A DNA stretch of 8,406 nucleotides, taken from contig USQA01000051.1 in the NCBI GenBank assembly GCA_900556695.1, positions 1 to 8,406 on the forward strand, in the 5' to 3' direction. The notes beneath the pieces are model-generated. The model was given only the letters and a program-made list of their open reading frames with translations, was not told where the DNA came from and made no database searches. Shown here piece after piece: positions 6,102 through 8,406 of this stretch (positions within the stretch are counted from its first letter, which is position 1; every line of letters starts with the position of its first letter). The translations under genes and the position numbers were made by a program. The DNA is from an uncultured Clostridium sp. GTDB taxonomy: Bacteria; Bacillota; Clostridia; TANB77; CAG-508.

Positions 6102-6160
6102 TTTCTAGCAAAATCGTGATATAATTCACATAATTTAATTTTAATAATCTCCTTTTGGAG
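6097..6160 (+). promoter_or_regulatory. Promoter-leader of cassette 2
   Basis: TTTACT (6097-6102), a 17-base spacer and TATAAT (6120-6125) with TGa before it. A hairpin CTCC-TTTT-GGAG (6149-6160) stands about 17 bases after the expected start near 6132. The sequence is homologous to 4819-4894, sharing TCTTTACTTT, TGATATAAT, TAATCTCC and GGAGTTTA, but with a shorter hairpin loop. Confidence 0.75.
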
Positions 6161-6214
6161 TTTACATAGAGAAACTTATAGACATCAAAATAAATATTTT
6201 AAGGGAGGAATTTT

Positions 6215-6397
6215 ATGACTTTAAAAAAGGTAAAACTAAACTATATGTCAGCAACAACACATACAGAACCTAAAGCAAAAATCAAAGTATCATCTGCTAA
6301 AATGGAAGAACTAGATAGATCTATTAAAGAAAAAACTAGACAAAATAATTCTGATTTTAATGTAGGACGTGATAATTTAAAAGACAATATATATTAA
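6215..6397 (+). CDS. Unrecognised small protein, first gene of cassette 2
   Basis: 60 residues; ATG at 6215 after AAGGGAGGAATTTT. It is basic and polar (KKVKLNYMSATTHTEPKAK, then a charged helix SSAKMEELDRSIKEKTRQN), with no membrane segment, no cysteine and little hydrophobic core, so it may be disordered alone or fold on a partner. The family is not recognised. It is the first gene of the second cassette, read from a promoter-leader like that of cassette 1; the next gene starts 44 bases after its stop. The strong ribosome site and promoter argue that it is a real, well-expressed gene despite its size. Confidence 0.65.
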   Translation: MTLKKVKLNYMSATTHTEPKAKIKVSSAKMEELDRSIKEKTRQNNSDFNVGRDNLKDNIY

Positions 6398-6441
6398 AGT
6401 AATTAAAAAATAACTCATAAATATTTTTCTAGGAGGATAGC

Positions 6442-6624
6442 ATGTTATTTTCAATATTTTCTTTTTTTATGATTTTTGTACTATGTTTATTATCAATATC
6501 TGCTATTATATATAATGATGTGTATAACATTTTAAAGTTTAAAAATAAACAAGAAATCAGTATTGATAAGTTAAAATTTGAAAAATGTATTTTACCATAC
6601 AAAAGCAACTCACAAACTAATTAG
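6442..6624 (+). CDS. Small single-pass membrane protein
   Basis: 60 residues; ATG at 6442 after TAGGAGGATAGC. Residues 2-24 are a clear membrane helix (LFSIFSFFMIFVLCLLSISAIIY), followed by a polar, lysine-rich part (YNDVYNILKFKNKQEISIDKLKFEKC). With no positive charge before the helix and many after it, an N-out, C-in topology is likely. Small membrane proteins of this kind in mobile elements include toxins, exclusion factors and conjugation accessory proteins; nothing here chooses between them. It is the second gene of cassette 2. An AAGGAGG lies straight after its stop (6627-6633) with no reading frame to serve, hinting at a lost third gene. Confidence 0.65.
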   Translation: MLFSIFSFFMIFVLCLLSISAIIYNDVYNILKFKNKQEISIDKLKFEKCILPYKSNSQTN

Positions 6625-6641
6625 TTAAGGAGGCTTTTAAG

Positions 6642-6673
6642 GAAAAGGAATTATTATTTGATAATTCCTTTTC
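6642..6673 (+). terminator. Terminator of cassette 2
   Basis: GAAAAGGAATTAT (6642-6654) pairs perfectly over 13 bp with ATAATTCCTTTTC (6661-6673) around a six-base loop. It lies 17 bases past the stop of the membrane-protein gene. The arms resemble those of the cassette 1 hairpin. The T's are in the right arm; only a short T-containing tail follows. Nothing else is seen up to 6736. Confidence 0.65.
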
Positions 6674-6736
6674 TATTACAAATTTAATAAGTTAAATGAT
6701 TGAAGAACAGACATTAATAAAATTAGAAATGACTAT

Positions 6737-7186
6737 TTATTCAGTTGGACAATCCATTTTCATACCATTAATTTCAATAAAATCTTTTTCTAGATATTCT
6801 TCAATCGTAGATTTATCAATAATAATAGTATGACAATTTTTAATTAAATCTGTCAAATATTTTTCATCTTCTGGAAAACAAATAAAATACATTTTATCTT
6901 GATAACGAGAATTAACATCAATAAAATTAGATAAATAGCAAATTTGATTAATGTCTAAAAATAACATCATTTTTAAGTAAAGCTCGTTATCCACTAAAAA
7001 GTCCATATGTCTAAAATCAGTGTATTTAACATTATGCCTTTTGGATAAATCATTAACCATACAGGTCCTAATTTTATCATAATTTCGAATGACTTTTTTA
7101 TTAAAGTCATTATATTCAATTAGGTATAAGTGTTTATCGCTAAATCCAAAACCGTTTTTTATTGTATAATATTTTTTCTCTATCAT
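6737..7186 (-). CDS. C-terminal part of a frameshifted replication-relaxation-like gene
   Basis: 149 residues if started at ATG 7186-7184, but this ATG has no ribosome site and lies inside the end of the upstream frame (47-base overlap). It is better read as the second half of one gene of roughly 320 residues. The sequence is alpha/beta (HLYLIEYNDF, MDFLVDNELYLKMMLF, DKMYFICFPEDEKYL, CHTIIIDKSTIEEYLEKD), with no catalytic motif I recognise. The frame is +1 relative to the upstream part. Two runs of six A on the coding strand (7177-7172 and 7160-7155) lie in the overlap; loss of one base in either would join the halves. Separate, coupled expression of two proteins remains possible. Confidence 0.6.
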   Translation of the reverse strand: MIEKKYYTIKNGFGFSDKHLYLIEYNDFNKKVIRNYDKIRTCMVNDLSKRHNVKYTDFRHMDFLVDNELYLKMMLFLDINQICYLSNFIDVNSRYQDKMYFICFPEDEKYLTDLIKNCHTIIIDKSTIEEYLEKDFIEINGMKMDCPTE

Positions 7187-7709
7187 TTGTAAAAATAATA
7201 TAATTATAAATTTCTCGTTCTTTCTTTAAGTCATAATAAAGAGAAGTAATGTATTTATCATCTTTTTTTCCATATACAGAATAAACAGTATAGAAATTTT
7301 GCTCAAAGGTTAAAAGACCTAAATATCTTCTGGAATCTTGTGTAGGAGAATTTCTATCTTTTAAATGCCAACTAGGTATAAAGTTCATGGTATTACTAAA
7401 ATTAGTAAATGCTGCAATATCACTAATTACTTTTAGTCTTTCTATATTATTTGGATTTCTACAATGTACTTTAATATTAGTACCAATTTCAACTAAAAAT
7501 TCTTTTCCTTTCTTACCTAATGAAATTTCTTTATGTTTTAGCCTAGTTAAATATTTTTCTTTTACTAGATGACATATTCTTTTTTCTTGATATGTCTTTG
7601 TACCATAAATATATTCTGTGTTATCTAAAGTTATTGTCTTATACTCTGCTAAAAATTCTAATAACTCTACATCTCTTTCTTGTAAAATTAATCCTTTTTC
7701 CATTTTCAT
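7140..7709 (-). CDS. Replication-relaxation-like protein, N-terminal part
   Basis: 189 residues from ATG 7709-7707, four bases after TTGGAGG; a GTG one codon earlier is too close to that site. Residues about 5-70 form a winged helix (LQERDVELLEFLAEYKTITLD, then YQEKRICHLVKEKYLTRL) with a short beta wing. This matches the start of the replication-relaxation family of plasmids and integrative elements, thought to help DNA processing in replication or transfer. After it come alpha/beta stretches (FYTVYSVYGKK, ITSLYYDLKKEREIYNYIIFT). The frame ends early at KKRFWI-stop while the next frame continues, so the gene is probably broken by a one-base change. It lies downstream of two hairpins and a RusA-like gene on the same strand. 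Confidence 0.6.
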   Translation of the reverse strand: MKMEKGLILQERDVELLEFLAEYKTITLDNTEYIYGTKTYQEKRICHLVKEKYLTRLKHKEISLGKKGKEFLVEIGTNIKVHCRNPNNIERLKVISDIAAFTNFSNTMNFIPSWHLKDRNSPTQDSRRYLGLLTFEQNFYTVYSVYGKKDDKYITSLYYDLKKEREIYNYIIFTNDREKILYNKKRFWI

Positions 7710-7779
7710 CACACCTCCAATCTTTCAAAAACTAAATCTCTAAACAATCCTCTCTTACTTTTCAATAAACTGTATCTTC

Positions 7780-7817
7780 GTAGAGGTCCCATATACTTTC
7801 GTATATGATACCTCTAC
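7780..7817 (-). promoter_or_regulatory. Long hairpin with GAAA loop upstream of the replication-relaxation gene
   Basis: Outer arms GTAGAGGT/ACCTCTAC (8 bp), a two-by-two internal loop, then inner arms CATATAC/GTATATG (7 bp). Read on the minus strand the loop is C-GAAA-G, a GNRA tetraloop, so the structure is most stable as minus-strand RNA or DNA. It ends about 70 bases before the ATG at 7709. It may be a leader RNA element, a protein-binding site or part of a transfer or replication origin; the sequence alone does not say. Confidence 0.55.
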
Positions 7818-7881
7818 TCTAGACAAATAAATTTAGAATAAATAATGTTGTAAGTATTGAAATATCAATATTTTAGTTATG

Positions 7882-7937
7882 AATGGCCATAGCAAAAAAA
7901 TGTTGAAAAAATTTTCTGAAATTTTGCTATGGTCATT
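7882..7937. repeat. 16-bp inverted repeat with a nested hairpin
   Basis: AATGGCCATAGCAAAA (7882-7897) pairs with TTTTGCTATGGTCATT (7922-7937) with one G-T pair. Inside the 24-base loop GAAAA and TTTTC can pair again, at about 7904-7916. The right arm covers the stop codon of the RusA-like gene. No T-run follows either arm, so it is not an ordinary terminator. Together with the hairpin at 7780 it occupies the 220-bp gene-free stretch. Confidence 0.6.
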
Positions 7938-8406
7938 TGTTAATATTTGGCAAATTATTGTTAATAAAGCTTATAATTTTATCAGCTTCTAAAACAGAAA
8001 CTTCAATATGGGGAGTATCGGAATAAAATCCTTGTACCATATAACAACAATTAAATAAATTATCATCTCTAATTACTCCACCATGAATAAGCCCATCTTG
8101 AATTGGTTTAACAGTTCTATTATCGATATCCCATACTTTTCTTTTTTCAAATATTTTTACAACCACAATTACAAATTTATCATAAAATAATCTTTCATAA
8201 GGTTTCGTTATTTCTGCAATATTTAAAATTATTTGCTTGTGTGCATAAGATGACCTATTTTTTAGATTAGGTAATTTTTCGGGTATATATAAAGATAAAA
8301 CATTATCTTTTAGACTTGCTTTATATTCGTTGTTTATAAAATGAATTTCATTTACTGGATATTTATCATTTAAAAAATTAACTTGTTCATAAATTTCAAA
8401 TCTCCA
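7933..8406 (-). CDS. RusA-like Holliday-junction resolvase, C-terminal part (runs off the window)
   Basis: 157 residues are visible, ending at TGA (7935-7933). The frame is open without a stop to the right edge, so the start lies outside; a GTG at 8166 is internal and has no ribosome site. The RusA fold is recognisable from about residue 75 of the visible part: a strand (FVIVVVKIFEKR), then DIDN (D93, D95, N96), K100, D104, and D114-D115 in GGVIRDDN, then a strand and helix (HIEVSVLEADKI). In RusA the DxDN pair and the later aspartate bind the metal that cuts four-way DNA junctions, and all appear present. The preceding 70 residues are less familiar. Resolvases of this kind occur in phages, plasmids and integrative elements. 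It is followed leftwards by the two hairpins and the replication-relaxation-like gene. Confidence 0.7.
   Translation of the reverse strand, partial: WRFEIYEQVNFLNDKYPVNEIHFINNEYKASLKDNVLSLYIPEKLPNLKNRSSYAHKQIILNIAEITKPYERLFYDKFVIVVVKIFEKRKVWDIDNRTVKPIQDGLIHGGVIRDDNLFNCCYMVQGFYSDTPHIEVSVLEADKIISFINNNLPNINK

Noticed and set aside
7154..7160. A-AAA-AAC heptamer on the minus strand as a programmed -1 frameshift site
   Set aside because: Joining the two halves needs a +1 shift; the heptamer is in register only with the downstream frame and would send it to the upstream frame's stop.
7387..7572. Plus-strand open frame of 61 residues
   Set aside because: It is antisense within the replication-relaxation-like gene, with no promoter or ribosome site.
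8164..8166. GTG at 8166 as the start of a 77-residue protein
   Set aside because: There is no ribosome site, it falls within a beta strand of the fold, and the frame is open to the window edge.
1..8406. CRISPR array, rRNA, insertion sequence or transposase
   Set aside because: No regularly spaced repeats, rRNA-like sequence or transposase-like protein was seen on either strand.

Overview
The window looks like the left end of an integrated mobile element in a very AT-rich, low-GC Gram-positive (Bacillota-like) genome. Supports for this are strong AGGAGG-type ribosome sites before most genes, TTG/GTG as well as ATG starts, TTGACA/TGnTATAAT promoters and the Gram-positive style of the integrase. 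The species cannot be named from this sequence.

The left flank (about 1-317) is host chromosome: the start of a secreted-protein gene leaving the window leftwards, and the promoter of a tRNA-Leu(UAG). The 3' end of that tRNA (318-401) is the likely attachment site. Just inside the element come three copies of a 10-bp motif (435-484, probable integrase arm sites). Next, on the minus strand, are a tyrosine integrase (506-2110) with an unusual internal insertion, an excisionase-like protein (2211-2432) and a small helix-turn-helix regulator (2497-2925). A divergent control region (about 2926-3146) rich in ATTGACAAT-like half-sites separates the regulator from a zinc-ribbon protein resembling DUF6076 (3147-4127).

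The centre (4283-6673) is the unexplained part. It holds a minus-strand 130-residue helical protein and two plus-strand cassettes of small unrecognised proteins: 90, 192 and 49 residues, then 60 and 60 residues, the last with a membrane segment. The two cassettes start with clearly homologous promoter-leaders: the same TTTACT-17-TATAAT promoter with an extended -10, then a CTCC...GGAG hairpin near the 5' end of the RNA. Each ends in a related hairpin. They look like a duplicated, co-regulated cargo unit and are the best candidate here for an undescribed system.

The right part (6737-8406) reads leftwards on the minus strand. It contains a partial RusA-like Holliday-junction resolvase gene that runs off the right edge, about 220 bp without a gene but with two strong inverted repeats, and a replication-relaxation-like gene that appears split by a frameshift. 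These look like the DNA-processing module of an integrative conjugative or mobilizable element. The far end of the element, with attR and any conjugation genes, lies outside the window.
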